DNA of 64,000 bases from Lichenicoccus roseus. GTDB taxonomy: Bacteria; Pseudomonadota; Alphaproteobacteria; Acetobacterales; Acetobacteraceae. Below the pieces are notes generated by a model. That model saw only the letters and a program-made list of their open reading frames with translations. It was not told where the DNA came from and ran no database searches. The position numbers and the translations under genes were made by a program. The stretch lies in contig NZ_VCDI01000006.1 of NCBI RefSeq assembly GCF_005844085.1, forward strand, positions 186,001 to 250,000. The letters run 5' to 3'. Below, in pieces: positions 27,491 through 36,467 of the stretch (position 1 is its first letter; each line of letters starts with the position of its first letter).

Positions 27491-28464
27491 TGTCCAAGGC
27501 TATCCGCATTCACGAATATGGTGGTCCCGAGGTCCTGCAATGGGAGGATGTCCCGGCCCCGGAACCAGGTCCCGGCGAGGCGCTCATCCTGCAGCACGCG
27601 GTCGGCCTCAACTATATCGACATCTATTACCGCACCGGCGTCTACAAGGTCCCGGGCTTTCCGGCAGTGCTCGGCATGGAGGGTGCCGGTGTTGTCGAGG
27701 CGGTCGGCCCGGGGGTGACCAGCCTCGCGCCGGGCGACCGTGTTGCCTACTCTTCGAGCTTCGGCAGCTATGCGACACGGCGCGTGGTCGCGGTGGACCG
27801 CCTCGTGAAGCTGCCCGACAGCATCGACTTCACGACCGCAGCCGGGATGATGCTGCGCGGCCTCACCGTACAGGCGCTGCTGCGTCAGGTCAGGCCGTTG
27901 CAGGCGGGCGATACCATCCTCGTGCATGCGGCGGCGGGTGGTATCGGGCTGCTGATGTGCCAGTGGGCGTCGCATCTTGGCGCCCGGGTGATCGGCGTGG
28001 TGTCGACGCCGGAGAAGGCGGAGGTCGCACGCGCTAATGGCGCCGTCGCTGCCATCGTCGGGCTGCACGATCTCGCAGCGCAGGTGAAGCACATCACCGA
28101 TGGCGCCATGGTGCCGGTCGTCTATGACAGCGTCGGCAAGGACAGCTTCATCGCCAGCCTGGATTGCCTTGCCCCCCGCGGGCTGATGGTGAGCTTCGGC
28201 AACGCGTCGGGTGAAGTGACCGGCGTCAATCTGAGCCAGCTCTCGTCGCGCGGTAGCCTCTATGTCACCCGGCCTACGCTGATGAGCTTCATCGCCACGC
28301 GACAGGCGCTGGAATCATCCGCCGCCGAGCTGTTCGAGATGGTGCGCACCGGCGCGGTCAAGATCACGGTCGGCCAGCAATTCGCCCTGCAGGAAGCAGC
28401 AGAGGCTCATCGCGCGATGGAATCCCGTGCAACCACCGGCAGCACGGTGCTGATCCCGGGCTGA
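27490..28464 (+). CDS. NADPH:quinone reductase (zeta-crystallin type, MDR superfamily)
   Basis: This is a zinc-free medium-chain reductase of 324 residues that reduces quinones with NADPH. It has the QOR N-terminus (MSKAIRIHEYGGPEVLQWED), the core GMEGAGVVEAVGPGV, the NADPH motif HAAAGGIGLLMCQWA and the YDSVGKDSF motif typical of bacterial Qor. It lacks the structural and catalytic zinc Cys sets of alcohol dehydrogenases. It overlaps the upstream alkyltransferase-like gene by one base and is the last core gene before the accessory island. Confidence 0.93.
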   Translation: MSKAIRIHEYGGPEVLQWEDVPAPEPGPGEALILQHAVGLNYIDIYYRTGVYKVPGFPAVLGMEGAGVVEAVGPGVTSLAPGDRVAYSSSFGSYATRRVVAVDRLVKLPDSIDFTTAAGMMLRGLTVQALLRQVRPLQAGDTILVHAAAGGIGLLMCQWASHLGARVIGVVSTPEKAEVARANGAVAAIVGLHDLAAQVKHITDGAMVPVVYDSVGKDSFIASLDCLAPRGLMVSFGNASGEVTGVNLSQLSSRGSLYVTRPTLMSFIATRQALESSAAELFEMVRTGAVKITVGQQFALQEAAEAHRAMESRATTGSTVLIPG

Positions 28465-28632
28465 ACCCGTCGTGGAGGCGGCAACTCCCTGTCACGCGAC
28501 AGATAAGCATGTCGGAGAGTTGCGATCCAAAACAATGGCTTGATCAAGGTCGTGACAGATAAAAGCGGTCGACCACGACTCATAAATACCATCGGCTTTT
28601 TGGAGCGACCCGTTAAAACAGACGATTGTGCC

Positions 28633-29562
28633 CTACTCCGATATCCCCCGCCCCGGCACGGGTATCTTCAGATGTGCATCGACCACGCTTCTGACGCCCT
28701 CCAGCCCTGAGGTCCTGGCGCACAAAATGGACAACCGTATTAGGCCGTTTCTCGCGATGCGGAACGGTTTGCCGGAGGGTTTGTCCTCAACATGCATCAA
28801 CGCTTGGTGGAACCGCCGCGTATCGCTGTCGAATGCCCGGTAGGCGAACGCCTGCCCTATATCGTCCTGAAGACCAAGAGGATCGGCCAGATCCCGCACG
28901 AGTCTGCTCCGAAACGCGGCCTCAAGCAGCGCTACGGCGGTGACGGCCGGGACGAGCTGCACTCCATCGAGAAGTTTCGGAGGCGGCGATCCATTTCGAA
29001 AGAAGGCGCCGCCGATCCAGCGGGCTGCCGCAGGGTCACCAGACGGTGACTTCCACCGGGATATGTCGGTACCGCAGGAGCATCGTCGCAGGTCAGAATT
29101 CCCCCAGCCAAACCGCTGACCACAGTCCGGACAGGAGGCGATCAGCTTGCAGGAATGGCGGGCGCAGACGCGGACGTGGGCGATATCCCAGACAGTCCGG
29201 TGGTAGGGGGATTCCTCGAGGCAGATAGGGCAAGCCCGTCGCTGTATAGACAGCCAGTCGCGGGGAATAGCAAAGCCTCGTAGGCGGGCATCTTTTTTCC
29301 TTGTCGAGCTTCGTATTCGCTCGGCGCCCATGCTACTCAAAACGTCCCCCGGGACGTCGGCCATAACGGCAAGCCTATCGATCTGTTCGGCGGTGGGGTA
29401 CAGAATCGGCAGTTGGCGGACTCCAGCAGCGGCGGCGAAGGAAGCTGATTTCAGCTGGTGGTTCCTAAGCGCGAGGCGAAGGATGTACCCAGTCAGGCTT
29501 TCGTCGGTCTCCGGGGCGCAACGCAAGGGAAGACGGAGAGGTCTTGATTCCTCGTACTGCAT
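28633..29562 (-). CDS. TniQ-like transposition-associated protein
   Basis: The N-terminal region (LPLRCAPETDESLTGYILRLA) and the zinc-finger arrangement ACPICLEESPYHRTVWDI, VCARHSCKLIASCPDCG and RCSCG match the TniQ/TnsD family, which directs target choice in Tn7- and Tn5053-like transposons. Length is 309 residues. There is no tnsA/B/C or tniA/B nearby; the only other recombination gene is a serine resolvase at 32.7-33.4 kb. It sits at the left edge of the accessory island and may be an orphan remnant. Confidence 0.75.
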   Translation of the reverse strand: MQYEESRPLRLPLRCAPETDESLTGYILRLALRNHQLKSASFAAAAGVRQLPILYPTAEQIDRLAVMADVPGDVLSSMGAERIRSSTRKKDARLRGFAIPRDWLSIQRRACPICLEESPYHRTVWDIAHVRVCARHSCKLIASCPDCGQRFGWGNSDLRRCSCGTDISRWKSPSGDPAAARWIGGAFFRNGSPPPKLLDGVQLVPAVTAVALLEAAFRSRLVRDLADPLGLQDDIGQAFAYRAFDSDTRRFHQALMHVEDKPSGKPFRIARNGLIRLSILCARTSGLEGVRSVVDAHLKIPVPGRGISE

Positions 29563-29846
29563 CTATTTTCGCGTCGCGGTCTGCCAAGGAATCGCGAATA
29601 TGCTTTAGGTCGGCACAAACTTAAGTGCAAGCACCAGCACCGTCTCAACGCAACGATCGCTCTCCCAAAGCCTCATCGCCATTCGAGCCTATGCCCACGA
29701 AATCGGGCATCTGGCGTTGCTAGCCTGTCAAAGAGGCGCTTGTAGCATGGCTTTCCACCACCTACGACTTTAGGCAGCGGGCGACGTCTTCGCCGCCCTT
29801 CTCGACACAAAGCAAACCTCCGCTAAGTGGCAATATCGGAGTTATC

Positions 29847-30353
29847 CTACCCTTTTGGTAACGTAAGCTGCTTCATCATGAAGACACTTAGGGGATCGTG
29901 CTCATAGTTGCCGAAGGAGGGACGTTCCTGAAAACCAAGCTTACGGTGCAGCGCCAGCGCCTCAGCTGATTTGATTCCGGTCTCCAGAAATAGGGTTTGC
30001 ACACCTTCTTTCACGGCAGCTCGCTCGATGGCGTGTACAATGGAGCCTCCGATCCCTCTTCCGCGCGCATTGGGATCAACGAAGAGGCGCTTCATCTCCG
30101 CTTTATCTTCGGCTAGTCGCACGTAGCCACCACCGCCTAAGGCCTGACCGCATTCGCGCGCTACGAAGTAGCGCACACCCGCCAACAACAGCGCTGGCAA
30201 GCCTGAGCCATACCGGCTTTGCAAAGCGTAGAGAGTGTCTGCGCGTTTGTCTGCCGCCTCTAGAAAAGAGGCCACTTCCGGCTGATCCGGTGTTTCGCGT
30301 TCGATAGTAATCAAAGGTTGCACTCGACCTAGCTTTCTAGGGGTAGCCGTCAC
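29847..30353 (-). CDS. GNAT family N-acetyltransferase
   Basis: This is a 168-residue acetyl-CoA-dependent acetyltransferase. The acetyl-CoA pyrophosphate-binding motif A is visible as EMKRLFVDPNARGRGIGGSI, followed by motif B LFLETGIKSAEALALHRKLGF. Substrate unknown; this shape is common in MarR-associated or antibiotic-acetylating GNATs. It stands alone, with about 280 bp of apparently empty sequence between it and the TniQ-like gene. Confidence 0.85.
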   Translation of the reverse strand: MTATPRKLGRVQPLITIERETPDQPEVASFLEAADKRADTLYALQSRYGSGLPALLLAGVRYFVARECGQALGGGGYVRLAEDKAEMKRLFVDPNARGRGIGGSIVHAIERAAVKEGVQTLFLETGIKSAEALALHRKLGFQERPSFGNYEHDPLSVFMMKQLTLPKG

Positions 30354-30463
30354 GATAAGCGCCCGCAGCTATCAGGGGATGGCTGACAGCTCGTGCTCGG
30401 GCTCCGCTTTCCACCACAAGCGGCTATCGCGTCGTTGCGATGGTCGCCTGCATTTCTGCGCAG

Positions 30464-31363
30464 CTACAGACTGACGCCATCTATCAAACTAAGAATGCCG
30501 TTGCTGACAACCGTCCCGGCCACGCTCTGCGCGATGGCGCCAATAGCCCTGATGATACCTGAAATTTTGCCAGTCGCCGGGGCTGGCTTCGCAAGTTCTT
30601 CCTCGAGAGCTGAGACGTGTGCCTTCATCTCCCGTTCCGAGGAGGGGGTCAGTCCAAGCCTGCCGTCCAAAGAACGGATCTCTTGAACGAGCTTGGCTAC
30701 CCTCTCAAGCTCGCCTGCTACCTTCTGGGAGGAGGACGCATGAACATCGCGGCCAACCGTTCCTCCAAGGTTCCCGGCAAAGCTTCCAATGCTGCCGATG
30801 TGGTAGGTGACGTTCGGGTTGTTTGCCACTGCCTTTTCCTCCGGGGAAAACGAGAGGCCCTCCCCCTCAATTCCGGCGTTCTGAAGGGTCAACGACCAAT
30901 CGAGGATCTTGGTCCGAACGATGTCGAGAACCTTGATCACGCCGTTCTTGGGGATAAAGACGCCTATTGGAAGCGCCGACGTACCAGCAAGCTCGCATAG
31001 ATCTGCGGCAAGCCTGTCGGGCAAGGGCACAAGAATGTCTCCCCTGGAGGAAACGAGATGCTCGAGTTCGCGGATCGGGTTCAGCATATGCCGCCCGCAG
31101 ACCCGCTCCTGAAGCTTGAGGTCTCCAATCAGGAAGGGCTGCCATCCATGGTAGGGGTTCCGGACTTTCGCTAGTCCGCGGAGGATCCGATAGTCCGGGA
31201 CGTCTCCCTCGTAACCGTTCAACTCACACTCAACCCAGTCTAAGGGTTGCTGCTGGCCTAGTTTCGATGCAACGACTTTTGCCTTGCGGAGGAGGTCAGA
31301 AAGAGGGGTCGAACTGTCCAGCGCGCCGCGTTGGATTTCGTCAACAATTCCAGACATGAACAA
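30464..31363 (-). CDS. AbiTii domain-containing protein (putative abortive infection)
   Basis: This is a 299-residue protein whose N-terminal half matches the AbiTii pattern: LSDLLRKAKVVASKLGQQQ, then DWVECELNGYEGDVPDYR and a glycine turn. A middle segment (PNVTYHIGSIGSFAGNLGG) and a hydrophobic C-terminus (ISGIIRAIGAIAQSVAGTVV) suggest a membrane-interacting end. The AbiTii domain is known from phage-defence contexts, but its mechanism is not established. It is next to an HTH regulator gene on the same strand (51 bp away), which may control it. ATG 31357 is an alternative start. Confidence 0.68.
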   Translation of the reverse strand: MFMSGIVDEIQRGALDSSTPLSDLLRKAKVVASKLGQQQPLDWVECELNGYEGDVPDYRILRGLAKVRNPYHGWQPFLIGDLKLQERVCGRHMLNPIRELEHLVSSRGDILVPLPDRLAADLCELAGTSALPIGVFIPKNGVIKVLDIVRTKILDWSLTLQNAGIEGEGLSFSPEEKAVANNPNVTYHIGSIGSFAGNLGGTVGRDVHASSSQKVAGELERVAKLVQEIRSLDGRLGLTPSSEREMKAHVSALEEELAKPAPATGKISGIIRAIGAIAQSVAGTVVSNGILSLIDGVSL

Positions 31364-31414
31364 GTAGACCCTCGAACGTTCACTTGACGGGGTGATTCCC
31401 CTTGTTCCCGGCGA

Positions 31415-31681
31415 TCAGGCTGCCTGACCCGCCAGCGCCCGACGCACGGCGTCGGGCTCACGCAGCACGACCCGTAGCAGCGTCTTGACCGCCGGATCGA
31501 GCCTGACACGGGATTGCTCCCAGTTGCGCCACGTGGCCACCGGGACATGCAGCAGCTCGGCCATGGCGGGTTGGCTCAAGCCCAGCTGGCGACGCAGGCT
31601 GCCAGGCTCCGGATACCACTGGTCGTCGGCTGGAACGGCATCGTCCTCGGCCGCATGCCGTCCGTCGACATATGGCCTCAC
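31415..31681 (-). CDS. XRE-type HTH transcriptional regulator/antitoxin-like protein
   Basis: This is an 88-residue protein with a clear helix-turn-helix, LRRQLGLSQPAMAELLHVPVA, continuing to TWRNWEQSRVRLDPAVKTLL. The pattern (WEQGR-like then P-A-x-x-LL) is typical of BrnA/HigA-type antitoxins and short XRE regulators. The start is GTG 31681. No toxin gene is visible in the 420 bp upstream, so it is either an orphan or regulates the downstream AbiTii gene, which lies 51 bp away on the same strand. Confidence 0.75.
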   Translation of the reverse strand: MRPYVDGRHAAEDDAVPADDQWYPEPGSLRRQLGLSQPAMAELLHVPVATWRNWEQSRVRLDPAVKTLLRVVLREPDAVRRALAGQAA

Positions 31682-32101
31682 TCCCCGGGTATTGTCATCA
31701 CTTCAACAGTCGGTCGAAAACCTACTCAACGATTTGCCCCGATGCGAGCACCTATGCACTACGCCAGCCTGGCCACTAGAACGACTGCTGGATGCGCCCG
31801 GATAGGGTAGTCCCTTGCCGGACACATGCCGGAAGATGCTGAACCCGTTTAAATAGGGTCGCTTTCTTGCTTGCCGGACGGTTATGCTTGGACGTCTAGA
31901 CCTAAGCCGAACAGCCCTCAGTCGGCTAGCGGCTGGTCGGGTTCTCGGGGCTATCTTCGGTACTGCCTGTTAGGCGAAAGCGACCGCTGCTAGCTGTCAG
32001 CCGCTATACCTTGCAATAGATTGTCAGCATTCGGTATCGTTACCGTAATGGTGGTACGACGACCATCGCGCATGATTCCGGCGATCTAAGAGACTTAGAG
32101 C
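31682..32101. other. Gene-free stretch in the accessory island
   Basis: No convincing coding frame, RNA gene or terminal repeat was found here. Base composition is more AT-rich than the core genome. It separates the minus-strand HTH gene from the plus-strand membrane protein gene and presumably contains both promoters. Confidence 0.5.
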
Positions 32102-32680
32102 ATGAGCAACATCACGGTGGAGCGGGATAGCGCTGGAATTTCCCGAATATGCCGCCGGGTGACACTTGCAGCTAATCTCCGCGGACTTGTAGTCTTTGTT
32201 ATTATTGCGCTTGGGATGCTAATTGAGAGCCTGCACGCCCTGCAGGCGCAATCCCCGGCCACCGCGGTCTACCTTGTGCTGTTTGGCGGTAGCCTGCTTC
32301 TTGTCATCCTGTTCTTGCTTAGGTTCAAGCGCGGGGATGGTCCGATGCTGAATATTGCCAGCAGGGATGGCGTGACCTTCTTTTCATATCCGGAGCTGGG
32401 TGTCGTTCCTTGGGCTACCATCGAGAGCTTCGATATCGAACCCAGCGATATGCGCGGTAGCGGCGGCGCATTCCTAGTGGCGACTGTAAGACAGCCCTCG
32501 TCCCTCCAGACGCGGTTGAAGTCCACCAATAGCCTGGCTCCCGGCAGACGCTACGCGCCTCCATTTCCTTGTGTGGAGCGTGCGTGGATTACCAGCCTTC
32601 CGGAGCTCAAGGCTGATCTGGACGAGTTCCACGCTCAGTACAAGCAGGCTGCAGGCCAGAACCGGCAGCTCCTGCCATAG
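32102..32680 (+). CDS. Small membrane protein, STM3941-like
   Basis: This is a 192-residue protein with two transmembrane helices (LRGLVVFVIIALGMLIESL and AVYLVLFGGSLLLVILFLL) close together near the N-terminus. A cytosolic domain follows with GDGPMLNIASRDGVTFFSYPE, split by beta-strands, and VPWATIESFDIEP. This layout resembles the STM3941 family of uncharacterised membrane proteins (a PH-like domain after a TM hairpin). No function is known. The gene stands alone in the island. Confidence 0.6.
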   Translation: MSNITVERDSAGISRICRRVTLAANLRGLVVFVIIALGMLIESLHALQAQSPATAVYLVLFGGSLLLVILFLLRFKRGDGPMLNIASRDGVTFFSYPELGVVPWATIESFDIEPSDMRGSGGAFLVATVRQPSSLQTRLKSTNSLAPGRRYAPPFPCVERAWITSLPELKADLDEFHAQYKQAAGQNRQLLP

Positions 32681-32696
32681 GGCGATGCTTCGGTGT

Positions 32697-33377
32697 TCAG
32701 CTCGGAACGACTTCTGACACGGCACCCGGAACTCCGCCTCGTCCCTCCATGATCGCACGATGCGCTATGCTGGCGCTGCACCCGAGGCGCCGCCCGATCT
32801 CGCGGATGCTATGTCCTGCGGTAGCCAGCTCGACCGCATGTCGGCGTTGAGGCGCCGAGAGCGACCTGCGCCGCCCGAGAGCCTGGCCCCGTGACCTGGC
32901 CGCTGACAGGCCGTCCCGAGTTCGCTCGATCAGGATCTCACGCTCCCAACCGGCCACGGCGGCGAGAACAGCCAGGAGCACCCGGCCAGAAGGAGTGCCG
33001 GTGTCAGCGCCGAGGTCGAGCAGCCGGAGCCGTATGCCACCCCGATCCAGGTTACGGGTCAGGCTGAGGACGTCGGCTGGATCCCGACCCAGCCGATCAA
33101 GGCGTGCAGCCGCTAGCGTGTCGCCACGGCGTAGCACTGACAGCAGCCCCGCCAGACCCGGTCGAGCCGCCCCTGGTATGGCGCCGGAGATCTGCTCGGA
33201 TATGACATGCGCCGCGGGCACTCCGGCGGATCCAAGTGCATCGACCTGTGGTGCGGTGGTCTGTTCGAGCGTGCTGACGCGGGCGTATCCCCATGTCATC
33301 GGCGGATCGGTGGGTGCTGGTGCCCCGGCCGGGACGACGGGCTTAAAGGTCTTGGTGGGTAGGCGTTTGCGGGGCAT
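32697..33377 (-). CDS. Serine recombinase/resolvase
   Basis: This is a site-specific recombinase of the resolvase/invertase family, 226 residues from ATG 33377. It has the catalytic-Ser motif YARVSTLEQ near residue 36, the conserved RLDRLGRDPADV, and AGWEREILIERTRDGL, which leads into the long E helix. It ends with an HTH_7-type DNA-binding domain (HSIREIGRRLGCSASIAHRA). It probably resolves cointegrates or plasmid dimers. Together with the TniQ-like gene it suggests remnants of a Tn5053-like or plasmid-derived element. High GC contrasts with its AT-richer neighbours. Confidence 0.88.
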   Translation of the reverse strand: MPRKRLPTKTFKPVVPAGAPAPTDPPMTWGYARVSTLEQTTAPQVDALGSAGVPAAHVISEQISGAIPGAARPGLAGLLSVLRRGDTLAAARLDRLGRDPADVLSLTRNLDRGGIRLRLLDLGADTGTPSGRVLLAVLAAVAGWEREILIERTRDGLSAARSRGQALGRRRSLSAPQRRHAVELATAGHSIREIGRRLGCSASIAHRAIMEGRGGVPGAVSEVVPS

Positions 33378-33584
33378 CGGAGGCACTCTCATTCGGGACG
33401 GGTTTTCGGGACGCTACAGGCCCCGGAAACCCTGGCTATGAGAATCGTACCGCAAACGGAGGTTTCTGGAACGGGCGAGTGCCATAGTGAGATCTTCGGA
33501 CCTCAAATTACTTGCCAGTCATGGTGCTGTACCGTAACGGCTTTATAGGGTCGTGAATGCTGCGGACTAAAGAGTGTCTGAATT

Positions 33585-34133
33585 ATGAGACGACGACTTT
33601 TCGTTGTAGTTCTAGTCGTCTTCGAGGTCTCTTCCGCCAGTACGACAGCCCTCGCCGATGCTAACGCGAGTACACCCGTCCCGGAGCTAATTACTTTTGC
33701 GCAACGTGGTGATGCAGCCGCCGAGTATCAACTTGGTCAGCGATATCGACTAGGCCGAGGTCTGCAACAAAGCTACCCAGCTGCTCTACACTGGTACTTA
33801 AGGTCTTCGGACCAGGGGTTTACGCCAGCCGAAGATCGCGTAGCGATAATGTATATGAACGGCAGGGATGGGTTGCCCAAGGACGAGGCCAGTGGGTTGC
33901 AGCTATGGGAGAAAGCAGCCAGTCAGGGTGACTTTGCAGCGAAGATTATGACCTGGCTTTACCACAGCCGCATCTATAACGGGATGCGAGCTCTTCCACT
34001 GACTGTTCGACGAATGATCCTGCTGATGATCATTCTACCGTTCGTCGTTGCAGTCATGACAGCGTTCCTACTCTGTGTCTTTGGTTTTCGTAGACTGCTT
34101 CATAGGTCGAAGACGCAGGCTGCACCCCAGTAG
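33585..34133 (+). CDS. Sel1-like repeat protein with signal peptide and C-terminal TM helix
   Basis: This is a 182-residue protein. Residues 1-25 form a signal peptide-like segment. Two Sel1-like/TPR repeats follow (GDAAAEYQLGQRYRLGRGL, then GFTPAEDRVAIMYMNGRDGL, then ASGLQLWEKAASQGDFAAK). Near the C-terminus a hydrophobic helix (MILLMIILPFVVAVMTAFLL) would anchor it in the inner membrane. Sel1 proteins mediate protein-protein contacts; the specific role is unknown. A degraded copy of part of this gene lies at 35510-35560. Confidence 0.75.
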   Translation: MRRRLFVVVLVVFEVSSASTTALADANASTPVPELITFAQRGDAAAEYQLGQRYRLGRGLQQSYPAALHWYLRSSDQGFTPAEDRVAIMYMNGRDGLPKDEASGLQLWEKAASQGDFAAKIMTWLYHSRIYNGMRALPLTVRRMILLMIILPFVVAVMTAFLLCVFGFRRLLHRSKTQAAPQ

Positions 34134-34242
34134 CCCAAGGGTAACTTAATTTACCCAGGTTTAAGAATAAGCAGCCTACGCAGGGTCTAACGCAAAGCGG
34201 TCAGCATTATCTTTTCACAACGTCATCTTGAAGCAGAGCACG

Positions 34243-34599
34243 ATGAAGCTGCGACTAGCCTTCCTGTCTTTTCTACTGGCAACGCCGTTGGGCAGTGCTG
34301 CGACGATGGCCAAGACGCCAGAGGTTACTCTTGACCAAGCGTTATCACAGCGGTGTCCCGAACAACGCTGGCAGCACGCCACGATGGGTGCCTATGAACA
34401 GCCTCTGGAAATGTCGGCACATGGACTTTCAGCGGCACAGAATGAAGCGCTTGAGGCATCCGCCCGTCAGTCCTGTAGCGGTGTGCCTCTCGGTGAATGG
34501 TGCGACAACCGTGGGCGAATCAGATACTTGGCGAGTATCGGCCGTATGACGGTGATGATCCAGGCGTTCTGCGCCATCAAGCCTGACACGTTCGATTGA
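34243..34599 (+). CDS. Small exported hypothetical protein
   Basis: This is a 118-residue protein with an obvious signal peptide (MKLRLAFLSFLLATPLGSAA). The mature part has four Cys residues (RCPEQ, SCSGVP, WCDN, FCAIK), which suits disulfide bonding in the periplasm. No family recognised. ATG 34243 gives the cleanest signal peptide; a TTG at 34228 is in frame upstream. Confidence 0.55.
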   Translation: MKLRLAFLSFLLATPLGSAATMAKTPEVTLDQALSQRCPEQRWQHATMGAYEQPLEMSAHGLSAAQNEALEASARQSCSGVPLGEWCDNRGRIRYLASIGRMTVMIQAFCAIKPDTFD

Positions 34600-34728
34600 G
34601 AGCTAATCGCATCGGTTATAGAGTTGCCGAAAGCGTTACGAAAACGGTCGTCTGTGGAACGGTCATTGCTGAAGCACTGCCTATCACCCGCCCTATGTCC
34701 TGAGGTGCCATCAAAGTGGAGGGAGTAG

Positions 34729-35286
34729 CTAGTAATTGGTGCTGGGGGCAGAGAAGGTAATCTCGAAGTTGCACCCGTCTTCTTTATCCATAGCTTCGAC
34801 GAAAAGCCTAGCAGAGTTGCCGAAATATCTGCCGAATGCCGTGGGAAACGTTCCGGTTCCGTTTGAACTCTGTCCGCTATCGATGACATTAAGCTGCCCA
34901 TACGTCTGGCTTAGGTAGCGACGTAGCTCGTTCATCATTAGGCAAGGCTCACGAATGGCTCCAGAATTCATATGTATTATCGAAAGCGTCCCCCCTGTAC
35001 ACCCCTGTATCGTCCTGGTCAGGCTGCTGAAATTGAGTTGAAGCTCAACCGGGTAACCGTCGATAGTCGTGGCAACCGAGTAGAGCATGACTGCTTCATG
35101 AAGGTGATGGTGTAGGGGTGCTACGCATTTGAGCGGCAGCTTGGTCGCGGCTCGGACCTCTTCTGCAGACATGCCGAACTGCATGTTCTGCCAACCCGTT
35201 AAACGTCTGACTTCTCCGGCGAGGCTCGCTGAACTCGGGAAGAGGGTCAGGATGGCTGCAAGATGCACAATATACGCCCGCGCCAT
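34729..35286 (-). CDS. Exported hypothetical protein
   Basis: This is a 185-residue protein with a signal peptide (MARAYIVHLAAILTLFPSS, cut after SLA). The mature domain begins RLTGWQNMQFGMSAEEVRAA, a start often seen in periplasmic proteins with an 'F-G-M-s-x-e-e-v' repeat-like domain, and contains four Cys. AGAGGAGC lies directly upstream of ATG 35286 as a strong ribosome site. No function known. Confidence 0.65.
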   Translation of the reverse strand: MARAYIVHLAAILTLFPSSASLAGEVRRLTGWQNMQFGMSAEEVRAATKLPLKCVAPLHHHLHEAVMLYSVATTIDGYPVELQLNFSSLTRTIQGCTGGTLSIIHMNSGAIREPCLMMNELRRYLSQTYGQLNVIDSGQSSNGTGTFPTAFGRYFGNSARLFVEAMDKEDGCNFEITFSAPSTNY

Positions 35287-35509
35287 GTTTTGCTCCTCTG
35301 CGCCTCTCTAGATGATGAAATCTCAACCTGCTGCTACCAAGGCAGGGGTATTACAGTGGTCCTCTCCCGTAATATACCTCGTTGTTGGATTTTGCACCGT
35401 GAACGAGTCTATCGAACGCCCTCCACTCGGTCGCAAAAGGTTCCAGATCGAAGGCAACCGCGGCGTATTGCAGACGGTTGCCTACAGAAGGCTCTCCCCC
35501 TTAGGGGGT

Positions 35510-35560
35510 GGTGATGCAGCCGCTTAGTATCGAATTGATCAGCACTATCGACTAGAGCAG
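35510..35560 (+). pseudogene. Degraded fragment of the Sel1-repeat gene
   Basis: Bases from GGTGATGCAGCCGC at 35510 onward align with the Sel1 gene from 33708: 14 identical bases, then AGTATC, TTG, TCAGC and TATCGACTAG in the same order and spacing. The frame is broken by a TAG where the functional gene reads CCG AG. It marks a partial duplication about 1.8 kb away from its parent. Confidence 0.7.
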
Positions 35561-35583
35561 GCATTCAGGCCATCGCGGGCGAA

Positions 35584-35925
35584 ATGGAGAGTTTCATTAG
35601 CGTCGTTACCACGGTCGTGCTTTTCTGCCCCTCCAGTCAGGAGAACGTGGACGCGATCCAGAAGTGGCTTTCAGATCATGAGCACGGCGAACTTAGGCGA
35701 CTGAACGACTACTTTGGGGGACACAAAGCCCCAGAGATCGAAGCCTACGGTGTAGCTTGTAACCACCTTGATGACCGGGGTCTCGCAGCATTCTTTTCAA
35801 GTCTTACCTGGAGCCGGAACGAAGAAGTGCTTCTGGTCATGAACCCTCAGGCTAGCGGCGTCCTCACCTACAGGCCCTTACCCAATCCGCGGCTCTCCGC
35901 TAAGCCAAACCGTGTAGGTTCTTGA
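35584..35925 (+). CDS. Hypothetical protein, 113 residues
   Basis: No family recognised. It is a soluble, mixed alpha/beta-looking sequence with WLSDHEHGELRRLNDYFGG and FFSSLTWSRNEEVLLVMN blocks that look like genuine coding sequence. The size and island context would fit a small immunity-type protein, but nothing proves this. No strong ribosome site is visible before ATG 35584. It follows the degraded Sel1 copy. Confidence 0.5.
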   Translation: MESFISVVTTVVLFCPSSQENVDAIQKWLSDHEHGELRRLNDYFGGHKAPEIEAYGVACNHLDDRGLAAFFSSLTWSRNEEVLLVMNPQASGVLTYRPLPNPRLSAKPNRVGS

Positions 35926-36247
35926 GCATGCGTTTCTGGATAAGCCGGTCGAAGAGAACTTGCTATCCCCCTTCATCCAGCTTGCTAGCGACCATAAAGA
36001 GGTTGATGGAAATTCAGGCTGTATGCATGAAGCCGCGTGGGATGGACTGGCGCTATGGGAGCTGACACAGCGCTGAACGACGTGTTCCGGAACTGGCTTC
36101 AGAAGAAGCTTCCGCTTCAGGCGGCGATCGTCATTCGCCAGCATGCTCGCGCTAGCGCGCTAGCACAGGAGCCGGTACAGTCATCATCAGCCGCCCCCGG
36201 TGATAATCTCAGCCGCGATGACCTTGCTCCCGATGAGACACTCAAAT

Positions 36248-36297
36248 GCTGGCAGCCGCCTGAGCCACTACGTGGCTGCTGGCCGCCTGAGCCACTA
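36248..36297 (+). repeat. 27-bp-period direct repeat pair
   Basis: GCTGGCAGCCGCCTGAGCCACTA at 36248-36270 and GCTGCTGGCCGCCTGAGCCACTA at 36275-36297 match except for three bases, spaced exactly 27 bp. In one frame this encodes a repeated GRLSHY-like peptide. Confidence 0.8.
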
Positions 36298-36467
36298 TCT
36301 GGCCCTTCAGGACGGGTGGCGAGCAATCTGCGCAATGCCGATCACCGACGCCGACAAGACAATTGTTTGCCTTGCCACTCTTCGCCTCTACATCGATCAG
36401 CTTGCCCTGTCCTGCTTCAGACCGCCCTGCACGGCCTTGCGATTCTACGCAGCTATGATGCAATTAA

